Positions 1 through 10,007 are shown, counted from the first letter of the stretch. The stretch: DNA of 33,800 bases from Flavobacteriales bacterium (GCA_947476955.1 CANJSS010000016.1:1-33800), one strand, 5' to 3'. Translations and numbers: made by a program. The notes: generated by a model not told the origin, from the sequence alone.

Positions 1-799
1 TATTATCGCACCGGCAAATATGCAGGTTAGTACAAATAATAATTGTGTAGCTTCTGGATTAATTCTTGGTAATCCAATAGCAACAGATAATTGCACAGTT
101 GCGTCAATTGTAAACGATGCGCCACTTGATTTCCCTGTAGGAACTACAATTGTGACTTATACAGTTACGGATGCAGCAGGAAACACCGCTACGGCTACGC
201 AAACTATTTCTGTATCGGATATTATTAGTCCAACGGCATTGTTACAAAATATTAATGTGACTTTAGATGGTCAGGGCAATGCTTCTATTTCCTTCTCAGA
301 TATTGATACAGGTTCTTCTGATAATTGTGGAATTGCATCAACAAACTTGAGTCAAACTGATTTCAATTGTTTAGATGTTGGTGTAAATAATATTACTGTA
401 TTCATCACAGATAATAATAACAATACAACTATTTCAACAGTTTCAATTACTGTTAAAACAAATGGAATAGATTCAGATAACGATGGAATAGACGATTCTT
501 GTGATGGTGTTGCGGATCCTATTGAACCTATAATTCCGGAAGCATTTACACCAAACGGAAATAATATAAACGAATATTTCGTGATTGGAAATCTTGAAAC
601 TTTTGAGCAACGCGAATTGGATGTATACAATAGATATGGAAATTCTGTGTATTCCAGCAAAGATTACCAAAACGATTGGGATGGAACACGATCGGATAAT
701 GGTCAGGCGCTTCCAGATGCTACCTACTATTATGTTCTGAAACTTTCAGAAAATGATATAAGAAAAGGTTTCGTTTATATCAATAGAGTTAGACAATAA
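1..799 (+). CDS. T9SS type B (gliding-motility C-terminal domain) secreted protein with HYR-like repeats, 5'-partial
   Basis: The reading frame is open to the left window edge (IIAPAN precedes the first Met of the ORF track), so this is the C-terminal end of a larger gene. Two HYR-like, Ig-fold repeats are visible: the first ends in YTVTDAAGNTATATQTI, and the second runs from about PTALLQNINV to STVSITV. A short Asp-rich segment (DSDNDGIDD) resembles a calcium-binding thrombospondin-3-type linker. The last ~90 residues, from PEAFTPNGNNINEYF to the end, match the gliding motility-associated C-terminal (CHU_C, T9SS type B) domain with its NRYGNSVYSS and DWDG segments. The family is exported across the outer membrane by T9SS and held at or released from the surface. 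PorP/SprF follows 24 bases later, the usual partner of type B cargo. The specific function of this protein is not visible. Confidence 0.9.
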   Translation, partial: IIAPANMQVSTNNNCVASGLILGNPIATDNCTVASIVNDAPLDFPVGTTIVTYTVTDAAGNTATATQTISVSDIISPTALLQNINVTLDGQGNASISFSDIDTGSSDNCGIASTNLSQTDFNCLDVGVNNITVFITDNNNNTTISTVSITVKTNGIDSDNDGIDDSCDGVADPIEPIIPEAFTPNGNNINEYFVIGNLETFEQRELDVYNRYGNSVYSSKDYQNDWDGTRSDNGQALPDATYYYVLKLSENDIRKGFVYINRVRQ

Positions 800-823
800 A
801 TATTCATTAGTAAAAAAATAAAT

Positions 824-1753
824 ATGAAAAAGTATTCAATATATAGTTTGTTTGTTTGTTTCGCTTCGCTTGCGATAAGCAATTCAATTTCAGCTCAGGT
901 TGATCCTAGTTACAGACAATATCGATTTAATGCATTAGTGTTGAATCCAGCACATGCGGGTTCCAATGAATATTCAGATGTTTCGGTACTTGGTTCTCAA
1001 TATTGGGTTGGAATGCCGGGTGCCCCGCAAACAGCAACGATTTCTGGAAATTTCAAAGTGATGGATAATTTTGGAATTGGTGCAACTGTTGTTGCGGATG
1101 AAAACGGTCCTGTTCATTCAACAAATGTTAGCTTAGTTGGAGCATATCATTTGAAATTATCCAATAAATGGAAGTTTTCTACAGGCTTAAAATTATCGGC
1201 GATCAATCACAATGTGATAACCTCTGAATTGCAGACATCTCAATCTTCAGATCCGGATATGCAAGAAAATTTATCCACAGGACTTTCTTTTAATGCAGGT
1301 TTTGGTTTTTTGGTGTATTCGAAGAAGTTATATTTTGGATTTTCAAAACCTAGAGTTGGTACGTTGCGTTTTAATAGAATGGATATGGGAGCATATGTAG
1401 ACAAAAAAAGCGGCTATATTGCATATACAGGAGCAGATTTAAAAATAAACGAAACAGTTGAATTTCGTCCAAGTGTTATGGCGCTTTTTGGTCATGGTGG
1501 TCCACTTAGTTTAGATGTTAATGCTGTCTTTACGATGAATAATCTACTTGATTTAGGTGTGACTTACAATTTTAAAGGAAGTGTTGGAGCAATTATAGGT
1601 GTTAATATCCAGGACAAATTATACCTTGGTTATTCCTATGTTTATCCAATGAACCGCATGAATACAGTATCTATTCAATCCCATGAATTGGGATTGCGTT
1701 TAAAATTTGGCAAGGTTAAAAAAAGTGGAGATAGTCCAAGATTTTTTAATTAA
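824..1753 (+). CDS. PorP/SprF family T9SS-associated outer membrane protein
   Basis: 309 residues with a clear signal peptide (MKKYSIYSLFVCFASLAISNSISAQ), followed directly by the PorP/SprF opening DPSYRQYRFNALVLNPAHAG. The rest is short amphipathic beta strands ending in a probable barrel strand (HELGLRLKFGKV). Length and opening are typical of the family, which includes Porphyromonas PorP and Flavobacterium SprF. PorP/SprF proteins sit in the outer membrane and help secrete or anchor T9SS type B cargo, each copy often paired with the cargo gene before it. That is the arrangement here: the type B protein ends 24 bases upstream, and the OmpA-family gene begins 28 bases downstream. Family assignment is firm; pairing with the upstream cargo is inferred from position. 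Confidence 0.93.
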   Translation: MKKYSIYSLFVCFASLAISNSISAQVDPSYRQYRFNALVLNPAHAGSNEYSDVSVLGSQYWVGMPGAPQTATISGNFKVMDNFGIGATVVADENGPVHSTNVSLVGAYHLKLSNKWKFSTGLKLSAINHNVITSELQTSQSSDPDMQENLSTGLSFNAGFGFLVYSKKLYFGFSKPRVGTLRFNRMDMGAYVDKKSGYIAYTGADLKINETVEFRPSVMALFGHGGPLSLDVNAVFTMNNLLDLGVTYNFKGSVGAIIGVNIQDKLYLGYSYVYPMNRMNTVSIQSHELGLRLKFGKVKKSGDSPRFFN

Positions 1754-1781
1754 AAATGGTTTTACTTAATATTCAAGTATT

Positions 1782-3050
1782 GTGAAGGTTTATTTAATAG
1801 TAATAATTAGTTTTTTTAGTCTTATTTCTTCAGGTCAAAAATTGATAGTAGATACTGTTTGTTTTAATACTCCTTTTGATGATTATGGGGTTAGAATAAT
1901 TGAAAAAGAATTATTTGTAGTTTCTGCATCTAACCCAAAGATCGATGGTAAATCATATGTAGACGAGGTTTTATCAATTCCCTATTCGGATGTTTTTAAA
2001 ATTCAAGGATGCGAATTGACCGAGGCAAAGTTGTTAAGTAAAGAGTACAAAAAGCTAACAACTATTAATTCGGTTATGCACGATGGTCCAATTTCTGCCA
2101 ATAGCAGCGGAAACATGCTCTTCTTTTCTAATAATAGTAATTCCAAGGAAAGTAAATTAGGAATTTTCTATATGTTTTCTGAAGCAGGGGAATGGCTTCC
2201 GCCGCTTTCACACCCATTGAATAGTGATTTATATAATGTTACGCATCCCTTTTTTGATGGCGCAAATAACCGACTTTATTTTGCCTCAGATTTTAAAAAT
2301 GGAAAGCACATTTACGATATTTATTATAGCGATTTTAATGGAAAAGATTGGGGTAGACCAATTGCAATGGATGCAATTAATACAGATTCAACGGAGTGTT
2401 TTCCGTTTCTGTTTAATTCAAAATTGTATTATACTTCCAACAACTCCCAAGGTAAAGGAGGATTAGACCTTTTTGTTTTAGATAATGGAGTAGTCAGAAA
2501 TTTAGGTGATGGTTTCAATTCAGAATTTGATGATCTTGCTTTATTGATGCTTTCAGACACGAATGGTTATTTTTCGAGTAGTAGAAATAGCAATGGGAAA
2601 CAGGATGATGTGTTTACTTTTCATTATGAACCAATTCCAGAAATTGTTGCAGACGTAATCTATGAAATAGTTGAAGAACCAATTATTGCGGATAGAATCC
2701 CTGAGGGAATTGTTTTTGCATTTGATAAATATTCTATTTTACCTACTCAAAAATATAAATTGGATACCTTAATTTCAATTTTGAAAGAAAATCCATCCTT
2801 ATTTGTAATTGCGGAAGGGCACACGGATGCAATCGGATCATCTGCTTATAATATGGAATTGTCTAAAAAAAGAGCTGTAACGGTTCGTAATTATTTAATT
2901 GCAAATGGTGTTTCCGTCAATCGAATTTTAGTGGAAAATTATGGTTTGTCCAAACCAATTGATTCCAACGCTACTCCAGAAGGAAGAGGTAAGAACAGAA
3001 GGGTAGATTTTAGGCTACTAGAAGAATTAGAGAAAAAAATGCCTATTTAG
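1782..3050 (+). CDS. OmpA family protein with PD40-like beta-propeller segment
   Basis: 422 residues with a GTG start; the start is chosen because it gives a good signal peptide (MKVYLIVIISFFSLISSGQ). The middle part (about residues 90-280) has WD40/PD40-like blades (SANSSGNMLFFSNN, YFASDF, GGLDLFV, GYFSSSRNSNGKQDDVF). The C-terminal ~110 residues are an OmpA-type peptidoglycan-binding domain, with GIVFAFDKYSILP, the core AEGHTDAIGSSAYNMELSKK and RVLVENYG-like and NRRVDF segments. Such proteins are outer-membrane or periplasmic anchors contacting peptidoglycan, and in Bacteroidota they commonly close a type B cargo - PorP/SprF - OmpA operon, as here. It is shorter than the SprE/PorE-like forms with TPR domains. 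A strong bidirectional terminator follows. Confidence 0.92.
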   Translation: MKVYLIVIISFFSLISSGQKLIVDTVCFNTPFDDYGVRIIEKELFVVSASNPKIDGKSYVDEVLSIPYSDVFKIQGCELTEAKLLSKEYKKLTTINSVMHDGPISANSSGNMLFFSNNSNSKESKLGIFYMFSEAGEWLPPLSHPLNSDLYNVTHPFFDGANNRLYFASDFKNGKHIYDIYYSDFNGKDWGRPIAMDAINTDSTECFPFLFNSKLYYTSNNSQGKGGLDLFVLDNGVVRNLGDGFNSEFDDLALLMLSDTNGYFSSSRNSNGKQDDVFTFHYEPIPEIVADVIYEIVEEPIIADRIPEGIVFAFDKYSILPTQKYKLDTLISILKENPSLFVIAEGHTDAIGSSAYNMELSKKRAVTVRNYLIANGVSVNRILVENYGLSKPIDSNATPEGRGKNRRVDFRLLEELEKKMPI

Positions 3051-3064
3051 GTTTTAATAATAAT

Positions 3065-3094
3065 AAAAAAGCAGCGTTTTAGCTGCTTTTTTTT
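3065..3094. terminator. Bidirectional intrinsic terminator between convergent genes
   Basis: Hairpin GCAGC-gtttta-GCTGC with an A-run before and a T-run after, so it can work on both strands. It lies between the end of the OmpA-family gene (+) and the end of the T9SS type A protein gene (-). Confidence 0.85.
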
Positions 3095-3148
3095 ATGCCT
3101 AATAAACAAAACCTGAATAATCTTCAACTTTAGTTTCTAAAATTTCAA

Positions 3149-5524
3149 TTAATTAACTAACATTTTTTTCAAAGGGTAGTTATAGTTTTCATGGGTTACC
3201 TGTAAGAAATATATTCCTTTCAAAAGGGAAATGTTTTCAATATAAAAATTATTTTCCCCATTGTTTATTTCTATTTTTTGTTTAATTATTTCTTTCCCCT
3301 GAATGTTACACACTGTTAGTGTAGCATTTTTAAGTTTTAACATAGATGTTATTTTTACATAAAAAACACCAGCGTTCGGATTTGGGTAAATTATTATTTC
3401 CTGCTGATCCATATTCGAACACGAATTGCTAATAATTGGGTATGTTTTAGATTTTCCATCTGTATCAAATTGTGTTAATTGATAGTAAATTGGGTTACTT
3501 AAGTTTCGATTATCTAAAACGGAATAGTTTTGCAAACTTGTGGAATTTCCCGCAGAAGGAATTGTTTTTAAGTTTGTCCAATTAAATGAATCTTCCGAGC
3601 TATCCAATTGAAAATGACTAGAGTTATGCTCACTCGCTGTTGACCAAGTTACCTCAATCTTAGAATCGATTATGCAATTTGCTTGAAAATTGAGTAGCTC
3701 AATCGGCAGTGCAGAAGGATTATCTGAAAAAATAGTAAATAGAGAAAATGTTGTAATTCCTGAGCTTTCAATGTTTTGCAAACCAGGAGAACCGCCAATA
3801 TTTGTCCATTGGTTGTTGGAAGCAATGAAATGGCCAATATAAGGAGCAGATACTTGGAAATTGTTTATTTCCTCTGAAATTCCATTCCAATAGAGATTCA
3901 AGGTGACATTACTTCCTCCAGTTATTTCTTCGGCTATCACCCATGTTCGTTTTATAGCTGGAAGAGTTGTTGTTGTGCCAATTCCAGTTCCATTATCCGT
4001 TACATTATCTATAACCCTTAAATTGAACAAATCACTTGTGCCACTATTTGTAACAATGGCAGGATTAAAAGTGGAATTACCAATTGGAAAAATTATTGGA
4101 TTTGTTTGTACGAATTGTTTCAAAACCCCAGTTGCACCCGTGCAAACATAACTACTTGACGTTCCTCCATTAATTGTATTTGCTTTAAAATTATTCATTC
4201 CCAAATTTAGATTACCAGATGTTAGATATAAAACACTTGGATTAGTGGAAGAAGTTGTTGTAGTTAAATTTACTCCTGATGGATTATTAATTGTTAAATT
4301 TCCCGTCAAAGATACAGGTAGACCAGTTCCTGTATTTTGTGAATAGGAGGAAGAACTGGAATTTGCATACACATAATTGCCTCCGGTATTAAAATTTCTA
4401 ATTGTAGTTTGAATATTACCCGATGCGTTTCCTGCCGCGGAAATCCCATCTGGACTTCGACAAATTATCGTTCCCCCGGAATTAATAGAAACTGTCGATA
4501 ATGTTCCGTTTGTGGTATATATTTTACAAGAAGCGCTGCTGCCACAATCAAGTGTTCCACCAGATAACACATCAACACTTCCTGCAATTGTTGCGGTTCC
4601 GATTGCAATATCTGATTTTAAATTAAATGTTGAATTGCTGCGAATAGAGAAATTCCAGTACCGCGTCCAAACAAAACCAGTTTGACCACTTGTATAACTC
4701 GTATAAATAGAAGGTTCATTCAAGGAGTTCTTAAGTCCGGCATTTATTACAGTACCAGTAGAAAAAATCTGTAAATTATCAAGTCCTAATACGCCATTAT
4801 TCCCGGAGCTGCAGTTGATATTATTCCCTGATCCGTATCCAGAAAAAATAATTCTTAATTCAGAAATATTATCTGCGGATGATGGCAAAGAAAAAAAATG
4901 AGATGCCCAATTTCCCTTTGAGGATAAATTTGCCGAAAAAGCAGTCCAGGTTACTCCCAAATCGGTGCTAATGCTATAAGCACTTTTTGGAAAGTTCGGA
5001 TTTGAACCATTTGAATAAATATCCACACTAAAACCAATTCCTGAAAAACCAGTTGTGTTTATTCTAAATTCAAAAAACGTTTGAGTAGTTGTATTTGCTG
5101 GACTTGTTGGTGCTATGGGGGAATTGGAAGTCGTCCATCCGCCGGTTATAATTGCTGCACCGCTATTGTTATTAGCAGTGCCATAAGCCGTTCCGTTTCC
5201 ATTAATGGTGCAAATTGTGGTTGTTGCTCCGCCAAATTTCCCTTGAAAAATACAGTTTGGATTAATCGCTTGTTCTACAGTGTTTTCGGAAATCGCTCTA
5301 TTTGTATTATTTTCAAAATCCCAATATGCGATGGGTAAGCCTTTTGAACTCGAGCTTTGCGCAAACAAATTAGAATTTGAAACAATAGTAAATAATAAGA
5401 AAACACCAACAAATGGTTTTAAGTTTGCAGTGTTCCATCTTTTCAATTCTTTTTTTTGGTTAAATTGAATCGGGAATCTAGAAAATAGGTAGGAGTTGAT
5501 TTTTTTATTGGAGATAATTTTCAT
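3149..5524 (-). CDS. T9SS type A sorting domain-containing secreted protein, function unknown
   Basis: 791 residues. A long basic N-region precedes the hydrophobic signal stretch (FVGVFLLFTIVSNSNLFAQ), so export by Sec is likely; a later start cannot be excluded. After LPIAYWDFENN comes a Ser/Thr/Asn/Gly-rich region of beta repeats, including a jelly-roll-like first part (about 60-250) and a beta-helix-like part with repeated SGGT and TTNGTL motifs (about 300-450). The segment ALPIELLNFQANCIIDSKIEVTW, then a fibronectin-like module and the final ~80 residues (IIYPNPNAGVFYVKI to the end), form the Por secretion tail (T9SS type A). Expected fate is outer-membrane passage by T9SS with C-terminal cleavage and surface attachment or release. 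No catalytic motif is visible, so substrate or partner is unknown. It is transcribed alone. Confidence 0.88.
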   Translation of the reverse strand: MKIISNKKINSYLFSRFPIQFNQKKELKRWNTANLKPFVGVFLLFTIVSNSNLFAQSSSSKGLPIAYWDFENNTNRAISENTVEQAINPNCIFQGKFGGATTTICTINGNGTAYGTANNNSGAAIITGGWTTSNSPIAPTSPANTTTQTFFEFRINTTGFSGIGFSVDIYSNGSNPNFPKSAYSISTDLGVTWTAFSANLSSKGNWASHFFSLPSSADNISELRIIFSGYGSGNNINCSSGNNGVLGLDNLQIFSTGTVINAGLKNSLNEPSIYTSYTSGQTGFVWTRYWNFSIRSNSTFNLKSDIAIGTATIAGSVDVLSGGTLDCGSSASCKIYTTNGTLSTVSINSGGTIICRSPDGISAAGNASGNIQTTIRNFNTGGNYVYANSSSSSYSQNTGTGLPVSLTGNLTINNPSGVNLTTTTSSTNPSVLYLTSGNLNLGMNNFKANTINGGTSSSYVCTGATGVLKQFVQTNPIIFPIGNSTFNPAIVTNSGTSDLFNLRVIDNVTDNGTGIGTTTTLPAIKRTWVIAEEITGGSNVTLNLYWNGISEEINNFQVSAPYIGHFIASNNQWTNIGGSPGLQNIESSGITTFSLFTIFSDNPSALPIELLNFQANCIIDSKIEVTWSTASEHNSSHFQLDSSEDSFNWTNLKTIPSAGNSTSLQNYSVLDNRNLSNPIYYQLTQFDTDGKSKTYPIISNSCSNMDQQEIIIYPNPNAGVFYVKITSMLKLKNATLTVCNIQGKEIIKQKIEINNGENNFYIENISLLKGIYFLQVTHENYNYPLKKMLVN

Positions 5525-5952
5525 TGTTGCTTTAATTAAAAAGGTTTCGTTTTGATATACTTATTCATAGATGCGAACTTATTATTTTTCAAAAGCTTCA
5601 ATGAACTATTTCAACCAACAACCTTTTATTTTAAAGAATTTTCAGTTAATCTTAATTTAAATAATTTTTGTGTTTTAATTTTAGGATGGAATTTTCCCAA
5701 ACTAAACATATTGTCTTTGGAATGGATCAATACCTAAGAGTAATCGTAATTTCATTATGAATTCACTTTTTGAAATCCATGTATTAAAATTGAGAAATAT
5801 TCTCAAAATGGGAATAATATTCCATTTACGAGAATATTATACCTATGCTAAAATATTAATAAATTGTATTTCAGTCAGTTAGTTTTTTGGCATAATTATT
5901 ACCCTATCTGAAACGATTATCGTAGAGTGGTTTCAAAATAATCAGGTTAGGT
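5525..5952. other. AT-rich gap with clustered inverted repeats
   Basis: This is the upstream region of the T9SS type A gene and the 3' side of clpB, both minus strand. I see no credible gene; the 61-aa ORF at 5552-5737 has no family features. Between 5791 and 5935 there are several short perfect or near-perfect inverted repeats: TGAGAAATATTCTCA (5791-5805), GGAATAATATTCC (5811-5823), ACGATTATCGT (5913-5923) and TGAAAC...GTTTCA (5909-5935). They could be operator sites or RNA hairpins. No convincing Bacteroidota -7/-33 promoter pair was found. Confidence 0.5.
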
Positions 5953-5984
5953 AAAAAAAAGGAGTAGCATGCTACTCCTTTTTT
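5953..5984. terminator. Bidirectional terminator downstream of clpB
   Basis: Perfect palindrome GGAGTAGCATGCTACTCC flanked by an A-run on the left and a T-run on the right. It lies about 60 bases beyond the clpB stop codon and can terminate the minus-strand clpB transcript. Confidence 0.85.
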
Positions 5985-6046
5985 GTTTTTATAATTTATA
6001 TGTCTGTTTTTTTTCTTTAGATAAAAATATATTGTATTTTAAATTA

Positions 6047-8659
6047 CTAAATTTCCTCTGACGCGAGAATTGGTTTTCGAAAAACGATTTTTCCGTCAAA
6101 AATATCCATAACAACATTTTTTGTTTTGTCTATTGCTCCGCTTAATAGTGCTTTGGAAAGTTCATTTAAAACGTTTTTTTGAATAACTCGTTTCACTGGC
6201 CTAGCTCCAAAATACGGATCGTATCCAGTTTCGGCAATAAAATGGAATGCGTCATCTGTTATCACAAGGTTTATGCCCTTTTCTTTCAATTGTTTTTTTA
6301 GTTTTTCTAATTGAATAGTAGCTATTTCTCCAACGTTTTCTTTTGTCAATGGCAAAAACATAATTGTTTCGTCAATTCTATTTAAAAATTCTGGTCGTAT
6401 ACGCTGTCTTAGTAATTCTAAAACTTCAATTTTAGCCAATTCTGCCACTTTTTCTAATTCTGCAGGTTTTGCAGTATCAAACTTTTCATGAATCACGTCT
6501 GAACCTAAATTGGAGGTCATTATAATTATGGTATTTTTAAAATTAACAACGCGTCCTTTATTATCCGTAAGTCGTCCATCGTCCAAAACTTGTAAAAGGA
6601 TATTGAAAACATCTGGATGGGCTTTTTCAATTTCATCTAAAAGTACAATCGAATAGGGGCGTCTGCGAACTGCTTCGGAAAGTTGTCCACCTTCTTCATA
6701 GCCAACATATCCCGGAGGCGCTCCAACCATACGCGATACAGAATGTTTTTCCTGGTATTCACTCATGTCTATCCGAGTCATTGCATTTTCATCATTAAAC
6801 AGAAACTCTGCTAATGCTTTAGCCAATTCCGTTTTTCCTACACCTGTGGTTCCAAGAAAAATAAAGGATCCAATTGGTTTTCTTGCGTCCTGTAAACCTG
6901 CTCGTGAACGTCTCACAGCATCGGAAATTGCAGCTATCGCTTCTTCTTGGCCCACAACGCGCTTTCTTAGCTCATCTTCAAGTCGTAAAAGTTTGGAAAT
7001 TTCGCTTTCCATCATTTTTGTTACCGGAATTCCTGTCCATTTGGAAACTACCTCCGCAATTTCTTCAGAATCCACTTCTTCTTTTATCATTTTGCTATTG
7101 GCATGAATCTCAGCTAATCTAGTTTTATCTTTTTCTAAAACCGCTTCAATTTCCTTAATTTTTCCATAACGAATTTCTGCTACTTTGCCGTAATCGCCGG
7201 ATCTTTCTGCTTGTTCTGCTTCCAATTTGAAGTTTTCAATCGCTTCTTTATTTTTTTGTATTGAATCAACAATATCTCGTTCAGCTTGCCATTTTGCTCT
7301 AAATGCATCTCGCTGCTCAGTTAAATTCGCTAAATCCTTCTCAAGTAATTCAATTTTTTTAATGTCATTTTCTCTTTTTAGTGCTGCTCTTTCAATTTCA
7401 AATTGTAGAATTTTTCGCTCCAATTCATCTAATTCCTCTGGTTTGGAATTGATTTCCATTCGTACTTTCGATGCTGCTTCATCAATCAAATCTATTGCTT
7501 TGTCTGGTAATTGTCTATCCGTAATATAGCGCTGGGAAAGTTCCACGGCTGAAATAATCGCAGCGTCTTTAATCAATACTTTGTGGTGGTTTTCGTACTT
7601 TTCTTTGATTCCCCGCAAAATTGAGATAGCATCTTCATTGCTTGGTTCGTCTACCAATACGGTTTGAAATCGGCGAACTAATGCTTTGTCTTTTTCAAAG
7701 TATTTTTGGTACTCATTCAATGTTGTTGCTCCAACTGCTCTAAGTTCGCCTCGCGCAAGTGCCGGTTTTAAAATATTCGCTGCATCCATTGCTCCTTCGC
7801 CGCCACCTGCTCCAACAAGGGTATGGATTTCATCTATGAATAATATGATTTCTCCTTCCGCATGGATTACTTCTTTGATTACTGCTTTTAATCGTTCTTC
7901 AAATTCACCCTTGTATTTCGCTCCAGCAATTAACGCTCCCATATCGAGTGAAAAAACCACTTTGGATTTTAGGTTTTCAGGAACATCACCATCCACAATT
8001 CTATGGGCTATTCCTTCTGCAATTGCTGTTTTCCCAACGCCAGGTTCGCCAATTAATATCGGATTGTTTTTTGTTCTTCTTGTTAAAATCTGAAGCACTC
8101 TTCGAATTTCATCATCTCTTCCAATTACTGGGTCCAATTTACCGGATTTTGCTAATTCGTTTAAATTTTTCGCGTACTTTTCTAAAGATTGATAGGTGTT
8201 CTCTTGACTATTTGATGTTACTTTTTCACCTTTTCGTAAATCCATAATTGCTTGTTTTAGTGCTGTCTTTGTGATTTTATTGTCTTTTAATAAGGAACCA
8301 ATTGAGTCAGAAGAATCAACTAATACGTACAACATCAACTCAATGGATACGTAGTCGTCACCAAATTTACTTAACTCATTTAATGCATTATTTAGAATTC
8401 GATTGGCGTTTTGAGAAAGATAAACGTTTCCACCTTCAACTTTGGAATAGGTTTCTAAAATCCGGTCCAATGCCATTTCAAGTATTGGTTGTTTAACCGC
8501 TAATTTACCAAAAAGGTAAGGGGTCACATCTTTATCCTTTAGAAATATTGCTTTTAGAATATGCCCTGTTTCTATTGCTTGATTGCCATTTTTCTCGGCT
8601 ATTTCTTGTGCTTGTTGAAGTGCCTCTTGTGCTTTGATTGTGAATTTCTGAAAGTCCAT
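6047..8659 (-). CDS. clpB: ATP-dependent disaggregase ClpB (Hsp100)
   Basis: 870 residues, full length for ClpB. The double Clp-N domain covers about residues 1-145 ([24 protein letters not shown]). AAA+ domain 1 has Walker A GEPGVGKT at about 204-211 and Walker [17 protein letters not shown] long charged coiled-coil middle domain (about 400-530, [20 protein letters not shown] onwards) separates ClpB from ClpA and ClpX. AAA+ domain 2 has Walker A GTTGVGKT near 605, with [13 protein letters not shown] and [13 protein letters not shown], followed by the C-terminal D2-small domain. ClpB is a cytosolic hexamer that pulls aggregated proteins apart with DnaK. It is a single-gene unit diverging from the glucosaminidase gene. 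Heat induction is expected for the family, but I found no recognisable heat-shock operator in the 250-base upstream gap. Confidence 0.98.
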   Translation of the reverse strand: MDFQKFTIKAQEALQQAQEIAEKNGNQAIETGHILKAIFLKDKDVTPYLFGKLAVKQPILEMALDRILETYSKVEGGNVYLSQNANRILNNALNELSKFGDDYVSIELMLYVLVDSSDSIGSLLKDNKITKTALKQAIMDLRKGEKVTSNSQENTYQSLEKYAKNLNELAKSGKLDPVIGRDDEIRRVLQILTRRTKNNPILIGEPGVGKTAIAEGIAHRIVDGDVPENLKSKVVFSLDMGALIAGAKYKGEFEERLKAVIKEVIHAEGEIILFIDEIHTLVGAGGGEGAMDAANILKPALARGELRAVGATTLNEYQKYFEKDKALVRRFQTVLVDEPSNEDAISILRGIKEKYENHHKVLIKDAAIISAVELSQRYITDRQLPDKAIDLIDEAASKVRMEINSKPEELDELERKILQFEIERAALKRENDIKKIELLEKDLANLTEQRDAFRAKWQAERDIVDSIQKNKEAIENFKLEAEQAERSGDYGKVAEIRYGKIKEIEAVLEKDKTRLAEIHANSKMIKEEVDSEEIAEVVSKWTGIPVTKMMESEISKLLRLEDELRKRVVGQEEAIAAISDAVRRSRAGLQDARKPIGSFIFLGTTGVGKTELAKALAEFLFNDENAMTRIDMSEYQEKHSVSRMVGAPPGYVGYEEGGQLSEAVRRRPYSIVLLDEIEKAHPDVFNILLQVLDDGRLTDNKGRVVNFKNTIIIMTSNLGSDVIHEKFDTAKPAELEKVAELAKIEVLELLRQRIRPEFLNRIDETIMFLPLTKENVGEIATIQLEKLKKQLKEKGINLVITDDAFHFIAETGYDPYFGARPVKRVIQKNVLNELSKALLSGAIDKTKNVVMDIFDGKIVFRKPILASEEI

Positions 8660-8836
8660 TTTTTTTCTTTTGATTGTTTTTTATACCTTATTTTGTTTGT
8701 TTTTTACGTTTCTGATGTGTCAAAATCAAAGCCAAAAATCTCTTACCCTTTATTTCGGAAAAAATGACATACTAACCATTGAGATAGTGACGAATTGTCT
8801 ACTAATCAATAGTATATAACGTTGTTAACATTTTTT

Positions 8837-8866
8837 TTTGACTTTTAAACAATTTACGTAACTTTT
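8837..8866 (+). promoter_or_regulatory. Candidate Bacteroidota promoter for the glucosaminidase gene
   Basis: TTTG (8837-8840), 18-base spacer, TAACTTTT (8859-8866), against the consensus TTTG-N19-TAnnTTTG. The -7 box misses only its last G. It would give a leader of about 35 bases before ATG 8908. This is the only supportable site in the clpB/glucosaminidase gap; no matching site was found for clpB. Confidence 0.4.
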
Positions 8867-8907
8867 TAGTTTTTAAATCGTAAAGGCATTTTATAAATAC
8901 ATGAAGT

Positions 8908-9816
8908 ATGAAGTTAGCACTACTAATTATTGGAATTTCTTTAGTTTTTTTTCCAAAAGCTAGTGAAATTGAAAAGCAAATTTCAAAAAAGGAATATGCT
9001 GAAATATGGCAAGAAATTGCCATTCAACAGATGGTTCAAAGTAAAATTCCGGCAAGTATTACTCTTGCGCAAGGAATCTTGGAGTCAGGAAGTGGAAATT
9101 CTGAATTAGCCAGAAAAGGTAATAACCATTTTGGAATAAAATGCCACGACTGGACAGGCGATAAAATATATTTGGACGATGATTCCGAAGGGGAATGTTT
9201 TCGAGTGTATGCAAATGCAGAGCAATCCTATATCGACCACACAAATTTTCTATTAGATAAAAAAAGATATAGTAGCTTATTTCTTTTGGAATTGACAGAT
9301 TATAAAGGATGGGCGAATGGTCTAAAAGATGCCGGTTATGCTACAAATCCAAAATATTCAGAACTGTTAATTGCCATTATTGATGAGTTGAAATTGTATG
9401 AATTAGATGTTGTTTCAGGAAATAAGTTAAACGCACCAAATTTAACTGCTAAGAATGAAAAAAGTGATTCTCAAAATCATACAATTGCTAAACATCAAAA
9501 TAATGTGAATTATATTATTGCTAAAAAAGGAGACACATTCTATCGCCTTTCAAAAGAATTTGGTTTAGGATTATGGCAATTATACAAGTACAATGATTTT
9601 TATTCCCAAAAGGATATACTAGAAGAGGGGGATATTGTGTACATACAAAGAAAAAGAAACAGGTCGAAAAACAAGGATCTTAAACTAACAAAAAGTATGT
9701 CTTTGCGAGAAATTTCTCAAGAACAGGCTTTGAGATTGGAAGCATTATTAAAATACAATAATAGTATAACACCGGATTTAATTCTCTCAAAAGGTGAAAA
9801 GGTTTCCCTCCGATAA
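8908..9816 (+). CDS. Peptidoglycan glucosaminidase (GH73-type) with LysM
   Basis: 302 residues. A short hydrophobic N-terminus (MKLALLIIGISLVFFPKAS) suggests export. Residues ~30-165 are a glucosaminidase (GH73/FlgJ-like) domain: ASITLAQGILESGSGNSELA contains the likely catalytic Glu in the ILESG motif, followed by NNHFGIKC and the C-terminal AGYATNPKYSELLIAII segment. Residues ~198-252 form a LysM domain (YIIAKKGDTFYRLSKEFGL ... GDIVYIQ), and the last ~45 residues look like a second, weaker LysM (ALLKYNN ... LSKGEKVSL). Expected role is periplasmic or outer-membrane-linked cleavage of N-acetylglucosaminyl bonds in peptidoglycan during growth or division. The ATG at 8901 is in another frame and soon stops, so 8908 is chosen. 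Transcribed alone. Confidence 0.92.
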   Translation: MKLALLIIGISLVFFPKASEIEKQISKKEYAEIWQEIAIQQMVQSKIPASITLAQGILESGSGNSELARKGNNHFGIKCHDWTGDKIYLDDDSEGECFRVYANAEQSYIDHTNFLLDKKRYSSLFLLELTDYKGWANGLKDAGYATNPKYSELLIAIIDELKLYELDVVSGNKLNAPNLTAKNEKSDSQNHTIAKHQNNVNYIIAKKGDTFYRLSKEFGLGLWQLYKYNDFYSQKDILEEGDIVYIQRKRNRSKNKDLKLTKSMSLREISQEQALRLEALLKYNNSITPDLILSKGEKVSLR

Positions 9817-9876
9817 TAGATAATTCTAGCCTATTTCAATAGGTGCGTGAGGTTTTTTAGTTTGTTGTTGTTTGTT

Positions 9877-9910
9877 GAAAAGCTTTGGGAAACCGAAGCT
9901 TTTCTTTTTT
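9877..9910 (+). terminator. Strong intrinsic terminator with GAAA tetraloop
   Basis: Stem GAAAAGCTTTGG / CCGAAGCTTTTC (12 pairs with one G-T) closed by a GAAA loop and followed by a T-run. It ends the glucosaminidase transcript. Confidence 0.9.
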
Positions 9911-10007
9911 ACTAAATTTTATTTGTAATTAATAACAAATAATCAATCCTATGCTAAGAAAGTTATTTTCTATTCGTTATTTTTAACGCTTGAAACTTAC
10001 AACATAT

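Noticed and set aside
352-670. Minus-strand ORFs opposite the T9SS type B gene
   Set aside because: Shadow frames of a clear coding region, with no protein family features.
5552-5737. 61-aa plus-strand ORF
   Set aside because: Very AT-rich, no ribosome-binding or family features, lies in the upstream region of a minus-strand gene and overlaps no conserved pattern.
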